From positions 1,697,001 through 1,761,000 of the forward strand of contig CM034112.1 of NCBI GenBank assembly GCA_019914945.1: a DNA stretch of 64,000 nt, in the 5' to 3' direction. The notes under the pieces were generated by a model. That model ran no database searches, was not told the origin of the DNA, and was given only the letters and a program-made list of their open reading frames with translations. Position 1 is the stretch's first letter. Every line of letters starts with the position of its first letter. The position numbers and the translations under genes were made by a program. Below, in pieces: positions 37,250 to 49,165 of this stretch. The stretch comes from Typha latifolia. Its lineage: Eukaryota > Streptophyta > Magnoliopsida > Poales > Typhaceae.

Positions 37250-38805
37250 TATGTGTACTTTTGCCTTGGTTTAATGTTTAATCTTAAAGTTGGTAGCATT
37301 TTTACAGTAGTATTCCGTGTTTTAAAAGAATATATTAGCTCTTATTAGTAGATAATTACTTTTGGTTTATGACTCCTACCATTAGGCTTTGTATTTTTAT
37401 TTCTATCAATGATATCCTTGTGGATTCCATTAACTTGATAATTTCATATTTATCGATTTGCAACCTTCCTAAATTAATGTCTTCTTTCTTCTGTGAGTAA
37501 AATATGACAAATTTTTATGGTTTATAATTTGTATAAATATATATGCTTTTGTTTCTATTTCTATATATCATTGAAATTGTTGTGGTTCTAAACTTTATAA
37601 TTCCATTTTTTTTATGCAACACAGACACTAATACTATATTAGAAAAATGAGAAACTAAAAAGAAATTGAAAAGAAAATGAGAAACTAGATTAGAAGCTTA
37701 ATAGCCTTTGCATGTACATAATACCCATTTTAGTGGTGTTCTTTTTGTTGACAGAAATATGTGTCATTTTTGTGTTCCACACCGGTTTTCTTTCTATACT
37801 CGGCAAACATTAAACTAGGTCGCCGAGTTCTTAACCCTCAAATCCTCAAAGAATCTGCTTCTATTAATGTATCACTAAATAAAAAACTTATATATAACAT
37901 CCTCCATTTTGACTATATTAAAGTCATCTCAAAATAGAGCCTCATATTTGCTAAAAAATGGTGAGAGAATACTCTGAGTTATGTTTAATTTAACACTTAC
38001 ATAAGAGAAAGAATATTTCTTAATTTTAAATAATATTTCAAACAATATTAAGAGACAATTATAAATAATATCTCTCCTTCGTTATTTACTAATAGAATCT
38101 TTTATTTGCTAAATTCGCACCATATTTCTCTTTTTTTTTCTATTACATCTAGTGCTTATTAAATAAAATTTAGCGTAGAATATTGCTTGGTACTTTTTTT
38201 TCTCCTACAAATAGAAAAATAATAATAACAAAGGCTTTATTTATAGTAAAATCAGAATGCGGACTGCTATTCATACTTTCGTCTACTTCTTCCGGGCTAA
38301 ATTTTACTCTCAATTAGTTTACCACCAAACGAAAAGATTAATAAAATGTTGTTTGTGTGAGTGGAAGACTTGCGAAAGACTTCCTTTTGTTCCATTCAAT
38401 TTTCCATTTTGTTTGTTTGTGTGAGTGGAAGATTTCCTTCCAAATCCGTCCGTCAACTTTGGAAATAAAACAAAACTGAAAAAAAATGAAGAAAAACTTG
38501 TGAAAAGAAATGTGATCACCTAATATTCTAATCGACTATTCTAGAGTAACTTTAGAAAGTTATAAATATGATCACCTAATATTTTGATTATATTACAAAT
38601 AAGCATCTATCTTTTCAATTACATATATATTATTCTATATTATCATAAGAGACTCTATTTATAAATAATGAAAAAGGAGAGTTTTATTTAGAATATAGTG
38701 TGTTATATGAGTTGTCTCTAATGTTACATCAACTGCGGTAGGACTAAATTTTAGCCCCAAATTAGTCTACAACCAAATCCGACAGGTTAGGCTACCATTT
38801 CCAAG

Positions 38806-38845
<40 letters not shown>

Positions 38846-39200
38846 CTTTTCTATTCTTCTGAGAAAAAGACTTGAAAGTCAATCCGTGCAACACGAGCGT
38901 GTTAATTACACTTAAGCGTCAAAAGCAAGAAAAAGAAAGCTACATTTACATGTCTTCCAGTGTGAGATGTCTTTCTCTCATAGGATAGTGCGCTAATGAA
39001 AAAGACTTATCTTAGGCTAATTAATTTATTTAGCAGCGAAGACATTCCATTCATTTCTACAATGGAATTTACTGTCAAGTCCTCCAAAATGTTAGAGCAG
39101 ATAGTCTTAAAGATAAGGGGTATTTATGTAAAGTAAGGGAAGAGCTTGTTACACGTTATAATTAAATTAACATAGTGGCCTTAGGCGCATAATTTATCGA
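37250..39200 (+). other. Remnant of RLP3-type 3' flank and RLP4-type promoter without gene bodies
   Basis: 37260-37490 matches 48040-48250 (gtgttttaaaagaat and acttttggtttatgactcct). 38690-39200 matches 48590-49040, the RLP4 promoter (ttatcttaggctaattaatt and gttacacgtta, then catagtggcctt). In between, 37780-38470 contains further diverged promoter fragments of RLP3 type (ccgtccgtcaactt). No LRR coding sequence is present. Confidence 0.7.
38809..38842. repeat. (TA)n microsatellite
   Basis: About 16 perfect TA units lie inside the orphan RLP4-type promoter. Confidence 0.95.
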
Positions 39201-39239
39201 TTTGTTTGCATTCTGCTGTTCTCCCTCTCCAAGTGAGAA

Positions 39240-39598
39240 TTATCTAGACTCAATTTTACTACCAATCTGCAGCCACATTTAATGATTACCCCGAATTCCA
39301 AGTCTTTTAGAAACATCTAACGTCATGTCCATTCAAGACTCCAAAACTAAATCTCCTTCTCTAAACTAAATTCTCTTTTCCAAATAGTAATCTAGTTAAT
39401 TTTTAAATTACTAAGTGTATTTTTAACGAAATTTTTTTTTATTAATACTCTTCTATTTAGGTTAAATTAAGTTAACTATAGGTATTATATAAAAGTTTAA
39501 AAAAAAGTGAGGAGTTGGATTATCAAATCTGCAAAAAGAGGATGTGTTAATTAGAAAATATGAAAAAAAAATAAATAGGGTTGGATTTATAAAATTTC
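39240..39598. other. Partial RLP1/2-type promoter piece plus truncated TIR element
   Basis: 39240-39335 resembles the RLP1 promoter around 31880-32005 (gactcaattttactacc, atctgcagc, aattccaagt and catgtccattcaag). 39340-39598 is the right portion of the element seen at 30991-31620 and ends at ggatttataaaatttctc. A complete promoter copy for RLP2 follows. Confidence 0.65.
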
Positions 39599-39769
39599 TC
39601 TTTTTTAAATCTTAGTATTCCGGTGCTGATGTCGTTTCCTTAGGTACTCGGCATTTCGGCAAGCGTCAAGCCACCTTCAACGAGTTCTTAAATAGAAGGG
39701 AGGAGTTCAATCTATATAGTCGGTGCTACGAGGAGTTTCGCCACCGATTTTCGTTCGTTCTTCTATGCC

Positions 39770-39771
<2 letters not shown>

Positions 39772-39800
<29 letters not shown>
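39772..39800. repeat. Poly-T run of about 29 bases
   Basis: Expanded relative to the RLP1 promoter, where the same site reads gattttttgtttttcg. It is a homopolymer that may be miscounted. Confidence 0.9.
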
Positions 39801-39802
<2 letters not shown>

Positions 39803-40224
39803 ACTCTCCTCATCTTCGCTCCAAGTGACTTATTTCATAGTAATTATTTGACAATTATCTAAATTATTCAGCTTTCACACGTGTAGACTTTAAATATACA
39901 GATCAGACTCAATTTTACTATCATATCAATCTGCAGCAACATTTTATGATGGTGTTAACACCCAGAATTCCAAGTTTTTTTGTCTGACTTTTTGAAAAAT
40001 CAAATGTCATGTCCATTCAAGACTTTCCCCATCTCATTTTCAAGAATAATCAACACTCAGGGAAAAGATCGACACCTAGTTTACGAAAAGTGTGCATCTT
40101 CACCCATAGGTGCAGGGATTTCAACTACAAGTGCTGGCGGTCTAGTTGCACTCACTCTAATTCTACGAGGCTTCTACGCACTTAAATCCTATGGTCAATA
40201 GTTGCACTCACTCTGATTCTTCGA

Positions 40225-40410
40225 GACTTCTTTGTATTTAACTTTAGACACTAGCACATGAATAACATCCTATAGTGATGGTTGCACTCACTCTAATTCT
40301 ACGAGACTTCTATGTATTTAACTTTAGACGTCAGTGCATGACTAACATCCTATGGTTATTATTACACTCACTCTAGTTCTATGAGATTTTTGTGTATTAA
40401 ATTTCGGACA
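40225..40410. repeat. About 80-bp tandem repeat in the RLP2 promoter
   Basis: Units start at 40225, 40305 and 40385, with a shortened unit beginning about 40168. They match the RLP1 promoter repeat (gagacttct, tgtatttaactt and ctaacatcctat, then cactcactct). Unit boundaries differ from RLP1, so the repeat has been rearranging since the duplication. Confidence 0.8.
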
Positions 40411-40779
40411 AATTCATATTCCTTTCTTTGGCGTACATCTGACGTTATGATTGCACTTAGTTTAATCATGTGAGGTGATCAGGTATATGTTCCGGACTGA
40501 TCAAGATAATAGGATAGTAGTGGGTTAACCAAGGAGGCTTCAATAGTCAAGGTTTAATTTTTGAGCCTTCAAACATCGCTATATATATACTGGAATTTAT
40601 CGGGATGCCCTCCAGAATTTGTGATAGTGTTAAAGGATAGGATGATTTTTCTACATTAGGAAGAGTTTCTTACACATGGGACATATAACTACTGATCAAG
40701 AGAGCTATTTCTCTGTCGATTTCTATAATTTGGTTTTCATTATTATGGAAGTCAAGAGATTGACGAAGACTCCACCACC

Positions 40780-40788
40780 TATAAAAAA
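40780..40788 (+). promoter_or_regulatory. Candidate TATA box of RLP2
   Basis: tataaaaaa lies 65 bases before the ATG, in the same sequence context as RLP1 (acaattgggactactcaa). Confidence 0.6.
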
Positions 40789-40844
40789 ACACAATTGGGA
40801 CTACTCAAGCCATCTGACGTTGAATAGTACTGAAATCACATACA

Positions 40845-43790
40845 ATGGCTATTCATCATCACTTGCTTCTTCTTCACCTCATTCTCATGCTCTCTATTAT
40901 AGCAATCCAAACTTTGGCAGCATATGCTTGTATTGCTGTTGAAAGAGAGGCACTCCTCACCTTCAAAGCCGACATCTCTGATGGCATCCGGCACAGCTTG
41001 TCTTCTTGGGATGAAGCTCAAGACTGCTGTAGATGGAGAGGAGTCGTGTGTGATAATACCACCACTCGCAATATTTTGGAGCTAAACCTTGGCAACCCAT
41101 TTGATTGGTGGACTGGTTATGCACTGTCCGGTGAGATCAATCCATCTTTGCTTGCCTTAAATCATTTGAGTCGCCTTGATCTTAGTAATAACAATTTCTC
41201 TGGCATCATCCCTGAATTCATTTCTTCTTTCTACAACTTGGCGCACCTTAATCTATCAAATTCTGGATTTGAGGGTAAAATACCTTGTCAACTTGGAAAT
41301 CTCTCTAAACTTCACTCTCTTGATCTCTCTAGGTCATACTTCATTGGAACAGTACCTCCTCATCTTGGGAATCTTTCTAGTCTACGGTATCTTAGTTTAA
41401 ATTATGCATTCAATGACATTAATACGACTAATGCTGACCACCTTGGGTGGGTTTCCCAATTAGCTTCTCTCGACTATCTTGATTTGGGAGGATTAAACCT
41501 AATAAATATTGTTGATTGGCTGCACATAATTAACAAGTTACAATCCATAAAAGTGTTGCTTTTATCATGTACTAGTCTTCCTAGTATCCCAAACTCTCTA
41601 TCTTATGTAAACTTTACAGGTCTCACAACCCTTGATCTGTCAGACAATGGGCAGTTTAGTACTACCTTACCACATTGGTTGTGGAATCTTACCAACCTCT
41701 CATATCTCAATCTTGCTGACTGTCAATTTCAAGGGAAGATTCCTAATGCTCTAGGTAACTTGACTTCTCTCACTTACCTAAGCTTACGAGACAATAATTT
41801 AGAGGGTCATTTACCTAGATCGATTGGAAAACTATGTAACTTGAGAGGTATAGACTTGAGTTATCTTGGCATCGGTGGAGATATTCGAGAGTTGGTGGAA
41901 ATGTTGGATTGCACATGGAACAACATGGAGGTGATCATTTTGTCAAACAACAATCTTCAAGGAAATTTATCAAACTGGCTACAGCAAATGACGAATCTGA
42001 AATATATTGACCTCAGTAATAATTCCCTTGTTGGGCCAGTACCTCTTGGGATTAGCAGTCTTCAGAATCTTAATTTTTTAGATCTTTCTTCTAATTCTTT
42101 GTATGGTGTCATATCTGAAGCTCATTTTGCCAACTTGTCAAAATTGAATCAATTGCTATTATCCTCCAATTCCCTAATAATATCGGTGGGCCGTAGTTGG
42201 AATCCTCCATTTCAACTTACCGCCCTTGCTTTAGGCTCCTGTCGAGTGGGACCTCAATTTCCAGCATGGCTCAGATGGCAGAGACAAATAAAAGAAGTAG
42301 ATTTATACAACACAAGCATCACAAGCACTTTGCCACATTGGTTATGGAGTTTACCTATAAGAATGCTAAATCTCTCTTACAATAGCATTTCAGGCAAATT
42401 GCCTCCACATTTGAAATCCACAAATTTTTTTGCTCTAGATTTGAGATCTAACAATTTGGAAGGTCCATTACTCCCGTTACCAGATGGACTCGAGTTTTTG
42501 GATCTCTCAAACAATTTTATATCCGGACCTCTACCAAAGTTGTTGCCGACATCAATAATTTATTTGTTGCTCTCAAATAATTCGATCAGCGGCAGCATAT
42601 CTTCTATATGTGAAAGAACAAATCTATGGATCCTAGATTTAGCAACTAATCATTTGTCAGGAGAACTCCCACGGTGCTGGCTGAAGGGTTCATTCTTACT
42701 CAAGATGGCCTTGTCTAACAATAATATCACAGGAGAAATTCCACTATCTATGGGTTCACTAATTTCGCTCCAATATTTAGACCTCAACAGTAACAACCTT
42801 TATGGAGAGCTTCCCTCGGAGTTGCAACATTGCAAGAATTTATTGTTTCTAGACCTTGGCAACAATAACTTCTCAAGAAAGATACCGACATGGATAGGAG
42901 AAAAGTTGTTGAATTTAAGATATCTTCAGCTTCGCTCAAATATGTTTGATGGCAACATTCCTCCTCAGCTTGCACAACTTACATTCCTCCAAGTCTTGGA
43001 TCTTTCAGATAATAAGTTGTCGGGGTCAATACCACGTTCTTTTGGTAATTTCACTGGGATGACGATCTATTCAGTACAGAATGATGATGATGATTCTTTT
43101 TCTTGGGGGTTTGGTACTGATATTGTCACCTACATTGGTAGTCTTGTTCTAGTTATGAAAGGAAATACTTATACATATTCTAAACTCCTTGGTCAAGTCA
43201 CGACAATGGACCTTTCAGGGAATAATCTGAGTGGGGTAATTCCTGAAGAAATAGGAGCTCTTCGGCACCTGAGAAATTTAAACTTCGCTGGAAATCATCT
43301 AGTTGGAATGATCCCAGAAAAGATAGGTGACATGTTATCCTTGGAATCTCTCGATCTTTCATCAAATAAGCTTTCAGGTGCTATACCGCAGAGCTTATCA
43401 AAATTAACATTTTTGGATTACCTGAATTTATCTTATAACAACTTGTCCGGGAGGATTCCATCCGGGAGTCAGTTGGACAGACTTGATGACCCATCAATCT
43501 ATATCGGCAATGCTTATCTTTGTGGGCGACCAACTAGCAAGAATTGCTCTGGAGATACTGCATCTCCTAACAATACGTCAAACTATGCTAATGGATCAGA
43601 GACGTCAATGTGGTGGTTATATCTTGGAATGGGAGTTGGATTTGTGGCTGGATTTTGGGGTGTGTATGCTGTTTTGTTGTTCCATACGACTTGGAGGTGT
43701 GCTTATTTTCGGATGATTGACAATTTCTTTGACAACATATATGTTACAGTGGCAGTGAGAATGAATAGGATGAAAAATAAATATGGATGA
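40845..43790 (+). CDS. RLP2: EIX-type LRR receptor-like protein, intact
   Basis: An intronless 981-aa receptor-like protein and the only full-length copy in the array. Signal peptide to about residue 27 (LLLLHLILMLSIIAIQTLAA). The N-terminal cap is EREALLTFKADISDGIRHSL with DCCRWRGVVCDN. About 30 extracellular LRRs include NLEGPLLPLPDGLEFLDLSN and LGNLTSLTYLSLRDNNLEG. A non-LRR island sits near MKGNTYTYSKLLGQ, and the last repeats are of NLSGVIPEEIGALRHLRNLN type. A C-terminal Cys pair (YLCGRPTSKNCSGD) precedes an acidic spacer, one membrane helix (YLGMGVGFVAGFWGVYAVLL) and a roughly 35-residue basic tail without kinase. The family (EIX1/EIX2-like RLPs) signals through partner kinases of the SOBIR1/BAK1 type. 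The ligand is unknown. It is a likely defence receptor. Confidence 0.93.
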   Translation: MAIHHHLLLLHLILMLSIIAIQTLAAYACIAVEREALLTFKADISDGIRHSLSSWDEAQDCCRWRGVVCDNTTTRNILELNLGNPFDWWTGYALSGEINPSLLALNHLSRLDLSNNNFSGIIPEFISSFYNLAHLNLSNSGFEGKIPCQLGNLSKLHSLDLSRSYFIGTVPPHLGNLSSLRYLSLNYAFNDINTTNADHLGWVSQLASLDYLDLGGLNLINIVDWLHIINKLQSIKVLLLSCTSLPSIPNSLSYVNFTGLTTLDLSDNGQFSTTLPHWLWNLTNLSYLNLADCQFQGKIPNALGNLTSLTYLSLRDNNLEGHLPRSIGKLCNLRGIDLSYLGIGGDIRELVEMLDCTWNNMEVIILSNNNLQGNLSNWLQQMTNLKYIDLSNNSLVGPVPLGISSLQNLNFLDLSSNSLYGVISEAHFANLSKLNQLLLSSNSLIISVGRSWNPPFQLTALALGSCRVGPQFPAWLRWQRQIKEVDLYNTSITSTLPHWLWSLPIRMLNLSYNSISGKLPPHLKSTNFFALDLRSNNLEGPLLPLPDGLEFLDLSNNFISGPLPKLLPTSIIYLLLSNNSISGSISSICERTNLWILDLATNHLSGELPRCWLKGSFLLKMALSNNNITGEIPLSMGSLISLQYLDLNSNNLYGELPSELQHCKNLLFLDLGNNNFSRKIPTWIGEKLLNLRYLQLRSNMFDGNIPPQLAQLTFLQVLDLSDNKLSGSIPRSFGNFTGMTIYSVQNDDDDSFSWGFGTDIVTYIGSLVLVMKGNTYTYSKLLGQVTTMDLSGNNLSGVIPEEIGALRHLRNLNFAGNHLVGMIPEKIGDMLSLESLDLSSNKLSGAIPQSLSKLTFLDYLNLSYNNLSGRIPSGSQLDRLDDPSIYIGNAYLCGRPTSKNCSGDTASPNNTSNYANGSETSMWWLYLGMGVGFVAGFWGVYAVLLFHTTWRCAYFRMIDNFFDNIYVTVAVRMNRMKNKYG

Positions 43791-44235
43791 ATGACTACGT
43801 TCTTCTACGAGTAAGATATTAGATATGAGACTGTGGTACCTCAAGTCTCACTTTGTTAAATATATCATCAAAATATGTGCTTTTGTAATATTGTTTCCTT
43901 GTCACTAGTGTGTACTATCTTACCGTCTAAATACATGTAATAGATACTTATGCCATATTGTTAAGTTCCTAATTTGTGATTTACAAGTTCTATAATTAGA
44001 CTTGATGGTTTTATTTCTACCATTGAGATTCTTTGAGTAACTTACGATTGATTTGCAGCAATGTTTGGAAACCATGAAACTATATAAATAGTACTACAGA
44101 ACAAGCACTTCAGGAAATTATGCCCTTTCAATTTAAATTACAATGAAAAGAAAAAAAATAATCCACCCTGCCTGATATTTACACTAGCACAATGGTAACT
44201 AAGAAAAAAGAATGACAAGAAAAGAGAGACAACGT
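43791..44235. other. RLP2 3' flank, homologous to RLP1 and RLP4 3' flanks
   Basis: Conserved with 35789-36170 and, more distantly, with 52070-52440 (gatttacaagttctataatt and acaagcacttcagg). It reads directly into the RLK-derived fragment. Confidence 0.75.
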
Positions 44236-44385
44236 AGGTTAAGACTCATTCCAATGATTTCAATCCCTCTTGATCTGCGAAGCCCTCCAAAGCCATGCTC
44301 TCTCGGCAAACTCTGCATCGTGTCTGATTACCTACCGGGAGAGTGATCGCTGCTATTGCTACAGTAGACCACCATCGTCTATATG
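44236..44385 (-). pseudogene. Truncated 3' end of the neighbouring LRR-RLK gene
   Basis: Matches the RLK 3' end at 52460-52600: gactcattccaatgatt, tctgcgaagccctccaa, gccatgctctctcggcaa and cctaccgggaga occur in the same order and orientation. It carries only the last few dozen codons plus stop region, with small indels, and then breaks off at ctatatgatgcc into RLP3 promoter sequence. It is a duplication scar. Confidence 0.85.
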
Positions 44386-44387
44386 AT

Positions 44388-45013
44388 GCCATTTTCTAGT
44401 GCCAACCTAGTTTGGATACTCGGCAAAAGAAAACGCTACGGTCACCGAGTTCATAGAGACAAATTTAACTCAATATAATTTACTACCAATCTACGACCAC
44501 ATCTCATCTTGGTTAATATACCCGGAATTCCAAGTCTTTCATCTGTCAGTCAATTAGTCTACCACATCTTACTGCTTCTAGGCTAAATTTTAGCACCAAT
44601 TAGTCTACCACTAAATGCCATCGATTAGGATTACCACTTCCCTCTTTTTGTTTGTTTGTTTCTTTGTTTGTTTGTTTTTCTAAGGAGGGAAGACTTCCAA
44701 GTCCGTCCGTCAACTTCCCAAAGAACACGTTCACGCGTCAAAACGAATTTATTTCTGGGAAGTGTCCTCCAAATAGGATAATAGGAGATAGACTAAATGG
44801 AGAGTGTTATTTATGAAAAAAAGCAAGGAAGAGCCTCTTATACGTTACAATTAATTAAACGCACTCCTTCAAAGGAATATATATACACTAATTAACATCA
44901 AGACTTCAAGAAGTATGTCTCTGTGTAAGTCAAAAGTTTAGCGAAGACTCCAGCGCATGTATATATATAATGCAATTGCTATTTCTCAAGCTGTGAAAAT
45001 TAACGAACAGATA
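44388..45013 (+). promoter_or_regulatory. RLP3 upstream region (duplicate of 36180-36791)
   Basis: Includes a (TTTG)n tract, the gacttccaagtccgtccgtc block and tatatatata at about 44957. No other gene is seen. Confidence 0.6.
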
Positions 45014-47949
45014 ATGGCTACTCATCACTTTCTTCTTCACCTCATTCTCATGCTCTGTCTTATTGTAATCCAAGCTATCGCAACATATGCTTGTATTGAT
45101 GTTGAAAGGGAAGCACTTCTCACCTTCAGAGCCGGCATCGTCGATGGGGTCGGGCATAGCTTGTCTTCTTGGGATGAAGGTCAAGACTGTTGTGGATGGA
45201 GAGGAGTGGTCTGTGACAGTAACACCCACCATATTTTGGAGCTCAACCTTTTCAACCCGTATCATTGGGATTTATATTCAACCAACTGGTCTGCTTATGC
45301 ATTGTCCGGTGAGATCAATCCATCTATTCTTGCTTTAAATCATTTGACTCGCCTTGACCTTAGTAGTAACAATTTATCTGGCATCAGTATCCCTGAATTC
45401 ATTGCGTCTTTCAACAACTTGACGCACCTTAATCTATCAAATTCTAAATTTGGGGGTAAAATACCTCATCAGCTTGGAAATCTCTCTAAACTCCACTCCC
45501 TTGATCTCTCTTCGTCATCCTTCATTGGAACAATATCTCACTTGGAAATATTTCTAGCCTACGGTATCTTAGTTTGAATTCGGCATTCGCTGTTACTAGT
45601 ACGGCTAATGCTGACAATCTTGAGTGGATTTCGCAGTTAGCTTTTCTCAAGTATCTTGATTTGGGATGGATGAACCTAACAAATGCAGCAGATTGGCTGC
45701 ACATAGTTAACAAGTTGCAATCCATAAAAGTGTTGCTTATGAAAGATACTAGTCTTCCTAGAATCCCAAACTCTGTCTTATGTAAATTTTACCGGTCTAA
45801 CAACACTTGATCTTTCAGGCAATAGCCAGTTCAATACTACCTTACCAATTTGGTTGTGGAATCTTACAAACCTCTCATATCTCAATCTTGCATCCGCTGG
45901 ATTCTACGGGAAGATTCCTAATGATCTTGCTAAATTGACTTCTCTCACGTACCTGTATTTAGGAGGGAATAATTTCGTGCCTACACTACCAAGAGCAGTT
46001 GGAAAAATATGCAGCTTGAGAGGTATAGACCTGAGTTCTTTCGGCATCGGTGGAGATGTTCGAGAGTTGATAGGGATGTTGGGTTGCTCATGGAGAAACT
46101 TAGAGATGATCATTTTGTCAAGTAACAATCTTCAAGGGAATATATCTAACTGGCTAGAGAGTACGACCAATCTAAAACATCTTGATCTCAGTAATAATTC
46201 ACTTGTTGGGCCAGTACCTCTTGGGATTGGAAATCTTTATAATTTAGAAGTGTTGGATCTTTCTTCAAATTCCTTACATGGTGTCATATCTGAAGCTCAT
46301 TTTGCCAATTTAACAAAACTGGTGGAGTTGCGATTGTCTTATAATTCCTTAATAATATCGGTGGATCAAAGTTGGGTTCCTTCATTTCAACTTAGAGTCA
46401 TTTCTTTACAGTCGTGTAGAATGGGGCCTCAATTTCCAGCATGGCTCAAATGGCAATTGCCAATGAATGAACTAAATCTATGCAACACAAGCATTGCAGA
46501 CACTTTGCCGGACTGGCTATGGAGTTTACCTTTAACCTTGCTTGATCTCTCTAATAATCAGATTGCAGGGAGGTTGCCGGCATCTTTGCAATCCAATAAG
46601 TTAGACATACTAGCTTTGGGATCTAACAATTTGGAAGGTCCATTGCCCCGGTTGCCGGAAAGACTTCAACTGTTGGATCTCTCCCACAACGCCATATCAG
46701 GACCCTTGCCACAGTTGCCAACATCAATAAATTGTTTGATGCTTTCAAATAACGCAATAAACGGCAGCATCCCATCTTCTATATGTGACCATGCATCTCT
46801 ACAGATCCTGGATTTATCAAGAAATTATTTATCAGGAGAACTCCCACGATGCTGGCGGCAGGGTTCCAGTTTAGAAATTATAGACTTATGTCAAAATAAT
46901 ATCACCGGGGTAATTCCACCTTCCGTGAGTTCACTGACTTCACTCTTATCTTTAGACCTCAACAATAACAATCTATATGGAGAGCTTCCCTCAAAGTTGC
47001 AACATTGCAAATATTTAGTTCTTTTAGACCTTGGCAATAACAAATTCTCAGGAAAATACCGATATGGATAGGTGAAAAGCTGCGGAATCTAGTATATCTT
47101 CAACTTCCCTCAAATATGTTTGATGGCAACATTCCTTCACAACTAGCAAAACTTGCATCTCTCCATGTTTTGCATCTTGCAGACAACAAGCTGTCAGGAT
47201 CAATACCATGTTCATTTGGTCATTTCACGGCGATGGTTTATTCAGAACTGACTTACTATGGTCATCTTGGTAATGGTTCTTTTTCCAGCAGTGTCTACAA
47301 TAGTACCATGGAATTAGTAATGAAAGGAAGAGAATCTACATATTCTGAAATCCTCTATCTAGTGAGGACAATGGACCTTTCAGGGAATAATCTGAGTGGA
47401 GAAATTCCTGAAGAAATAGGAGCTCTTCGGCACATTAGCAATTTAAACTTCGCAAGAAATCATCTAGTTGAAAAAATCCGTGAAAAGATAGGTGACATGT
47501 TATCTTTGGAATCTCTTGATCTTTCATCAAATGAACTTTCAGGTGATATTCCATTAAGTTTATCAATGCTAACATTTTTAGACCACCTGAACCTATCTTA
47601 CAATAATTTATCGGGAAGGATTCCATCCGGAAATCAATTGGACACGCTTGATGATCCATCAATCTATATCGGCAATGCTTATCTCTGCGGGCCTCTAATT
47701 GGCAAGAATTGTTCTGGAGATCAAGCAATACCTACTGGTACTCGAAACTATGTGAATAGATCTGAGATGGTGTGGTTATACCTTGGCATGGGACCTGGAT
47801 TTGTCTTCGGATTTTGGACTGTGTGTGGTACTCTATTATTCTGTACGACTTGGAGGAATACTTCTTTCCAGATGATTGACAATCTATTTGACAAAATATA
47901 TGTGACAGTTGCAATGACTATAAATAGGTTGAAGAGGAAATGGAGATAA
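45014..47949 (+). pseudogene. RLP3: LRR receptor-like protein pseudogene with three frameshifts
   Basis: An EIX-type RLP with signal peptide, cap (DCCGWRGVVCDSN), LRRs, membrane helix (LGMGPGFVFGFWTVCGTLLF) and basic tail (INRLKRKWR). Compared with RLP2 the frame is lost three times. A 4-base deletion lies at about 45534 (ggaacaatatctcacttgg against ggaacagtacctcctcatct). A 2-base deletion lies at about 45775 (aactctgtcttatg against aactctctatcttatg). A 1-base deletion lies at about 47056 (ggaaaataccg against agaaagataccg). The four frame segments are 45014-45577, 45574-45810, 45854-47071 and 47116-47949. Total loss is seven bases, so the frame is never restored. This one is clearly non-functional as a receptor. 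Confidence 0.9.
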
Positions 47950-49165
47950 AAGGCCAAGTTCTTCAAGACATGACAGAGGAGGATCTCAAGTTTCAATTTA
48001 GGATTTCTTTGTAATGTGGTCCGTTGAGTTGGTTTACTTGTTATTGTTGGAATGTATGTTTAATTTCAAAGCTGATAGCATCTGTAATGTACTATCCTGT
48101 GTTTTAAAAGAATGTAATAGCTCTTATTATGCAATACTAGTAAGTAATTACTTTTGGTTTATGACTCCTACCATTAAGTTTTGTATGTTTATTTCAATCA
48201 ATGATAACTGGATGATTTCATATTTATCAATTTGCAACTTTCTTAAATTAATTTTAACACTTCCCTATGAATAAATAGATCAAGCACATGAGAAAATGAC
48301 ATTCCAAGTTAATTTTAACACTTACCGAGTTGGCACTTGAATTCCACCATACTGATCGAATTGATTGCGGAACCTTATTGGCCTCTCGTTTCTAGATCTT
48401 CAATCCTCTCTATTACTTTTTCTTTCATTTTGTCGAATGCTTGTTAAAGTAAACTATATTAAAACTAAACTAAACTAAACTACATCGTGTGGAATTGCTC
48501 GGTTGTTTTTGACAGTACGTAAGAGACTCTATTTATAAATAATGAAGGAAATCTTTTTATTTATTTATTTATAACGTAGTTAAAATATAGTGTGTTATTT
48601 GTAATTGGCTCTATTTATACTACCAATTAGTCTACAATCAAATTCTATCGGTTAAACAGGCTACTACTTCCAATCAAATCTTCTTGGTTTTTTATTCCTT
48701 TTTCTCCGTCCAATACGTGATATTCATCAAACACATAATTGTTTAAATTTAGGCGTCAAAAGAAAAATAAGGAAGCTACATTGACACTTCCTCCCATGAG
48801 AGGAGATGTCTTCTCTCAGAGGATAGATAGTACACTAATAAATCTAAACACTTATCTTAGGCTAATTAATTCGTTTAGCGGTCAAGGGTTTCAAATATTC
48901 CATTCATTCCTACACTGTAATTTACTGTGTGAAGTCCTCCAAAAGGTTGGATGAGATAGTCTAAATGAATAGGGTTATTTATATAAAGTAAGGGAAGAGC
49001 ATGTTACACGTTACAATTAATTAGCATAGTGGCCTTGGACGCGTAGTTTACCTTTTTCCTTCTTAAGAAGAAGAGAGCTTATTAGCGAATACTCCAGCAA
49101 CTATAAATTAAGAACGTAACTGGGACTACTCAAGCCGTTTCAAATAGTCTATAAAGTCACAAACA
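47950..49165. other. RLP3 3' flank and RLP4 promoter
   Basis: Homologous in parts to 37250-39200. A possible TATA box (tataaatta) is at 49102, 64 bases before the RLP4 ATG. No other gene is seen. Confidence 0.65.
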
